From Stramonita haemastoma (Eukaryota; Mollusca; Gastropoda; Neogastropoda; Muricidae), in contig CM060342.1 in NCBI GenBank assembly GCA_030674155.1, positions 7,616,654-7,631,653 of the forward strand: DNA of 15,000 nucleotides. Direction: 5' to 3'. The notes beneath the pieces are model-generated. The model was not told the DNA's origin. It saw only the letters and a list, made by a program, of their open reading frames with translations, and made no database searches. Each line of letters begins with the position of its first letter. Position 1 is the stretch's first letter. Shown here in pieces: positions 14,688-15,000 of the stretch. The position numbers and the translations under genes were made by a program.

Positions 14688-15000
14688 TAGCCATAGATTG
14701 GGATGACTGTGCTTTTTATTTAAGTATAGATAGTTATGATTTTTAAAAATATTTTAGATAAGATTTTCTGTCCTTCCTGTCATCAACTACGATATGATAG
14801 AATCACATATGTAGCCTTGGGAGTACTGAATATAGATGGCTGTGATTATATATTTATATGTATGTGGGGTAAATGTCAGGTGAGCATGGTTAGCAATGTA
14901 TTTTACAAGTTGTATGATACCCATTTTCCCCTCTTTGACTGGCCTTACTCTCTTTGTTTGTCCGTTTGTCTGCCTCTCTTTCTCTTCCTCCCTACTACGT
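14688..15000. other. AT-rich end of window, no feature recognised
   Basis: About 310 bp of AT-rich sequence, ending in a pyrimidine-rich stretch (14927-14992). There is no convincing exon, repeat family or RNA gene. Confidence 0.5.

Overview
The window looks like non-coding DNA from an invertebrate animal nucleus. The likeliest source is a marine mollusc, perhaps a gastropod; this is inferred from repeat style, not from a recognised gene. The evidence is dozens of long CA/GA microsatellites, tRNA-derived SINEs with clear A and B boxes, at least two LINE families, a Penelope-like element, and no open frame that is not low-complexity or transposon-derived. No rRNA, functional tRNA gene, CRISPR array or bacterial-type operon is visible.

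Layout. Positions 1-300 hold the 3' end of a LINE (C-terminal zinc-finger tail plus 3'UTR). Positions 570-2620 may carry the 5' part of a host gene on the minus strand: a candidate first exon (2240-2264) below an ETS/YY1-bearing stretch, and a good internal exon (700-801) in a compatible phase. Positions 2700-5470 are microsatellites interleaved with SINE copies and SINE 3' fragments. Positions 5790-6890 hold a LINE 3'UTR fragment and two more SINEs of different build. Positions 6940-8080 are CA and GA arrays, partly duplicated as blocks.

The main find is 8726-14170. I read it as one decayed Penelope-like element (plus strand). Its pieces, in order, are: N-terminal region, PADKGG-like motif, FYLLPK motif, RT motif A, RT motif B, then a GIY-YIG-like endonuclease motif. 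It is broken by a roughly 66-copy, 35-bp minisatellite that seems to have grown from the element's own coding sequence, and by five later insertions (an inverted LINE scrap, a full tRNA-SINE, three 5'-truncated LINEs). One LINE is flanked by an exact 13-bp target-site duplication. RT motif C is missing: motif B runs directly into the endonuclease motif.

The last 800 bases hold a GT-rich Z-DNA-prone stretch, a tight cluster of CRE/bZIP-like sites, a 24-base G run and a (GC)n-(GT)n tract. Nothing here suggests a cooperating gene set. The interest lies in retroelement nesting, SINE module exchange, birth of a minisatellite from a transposon, and one probable host gene start.
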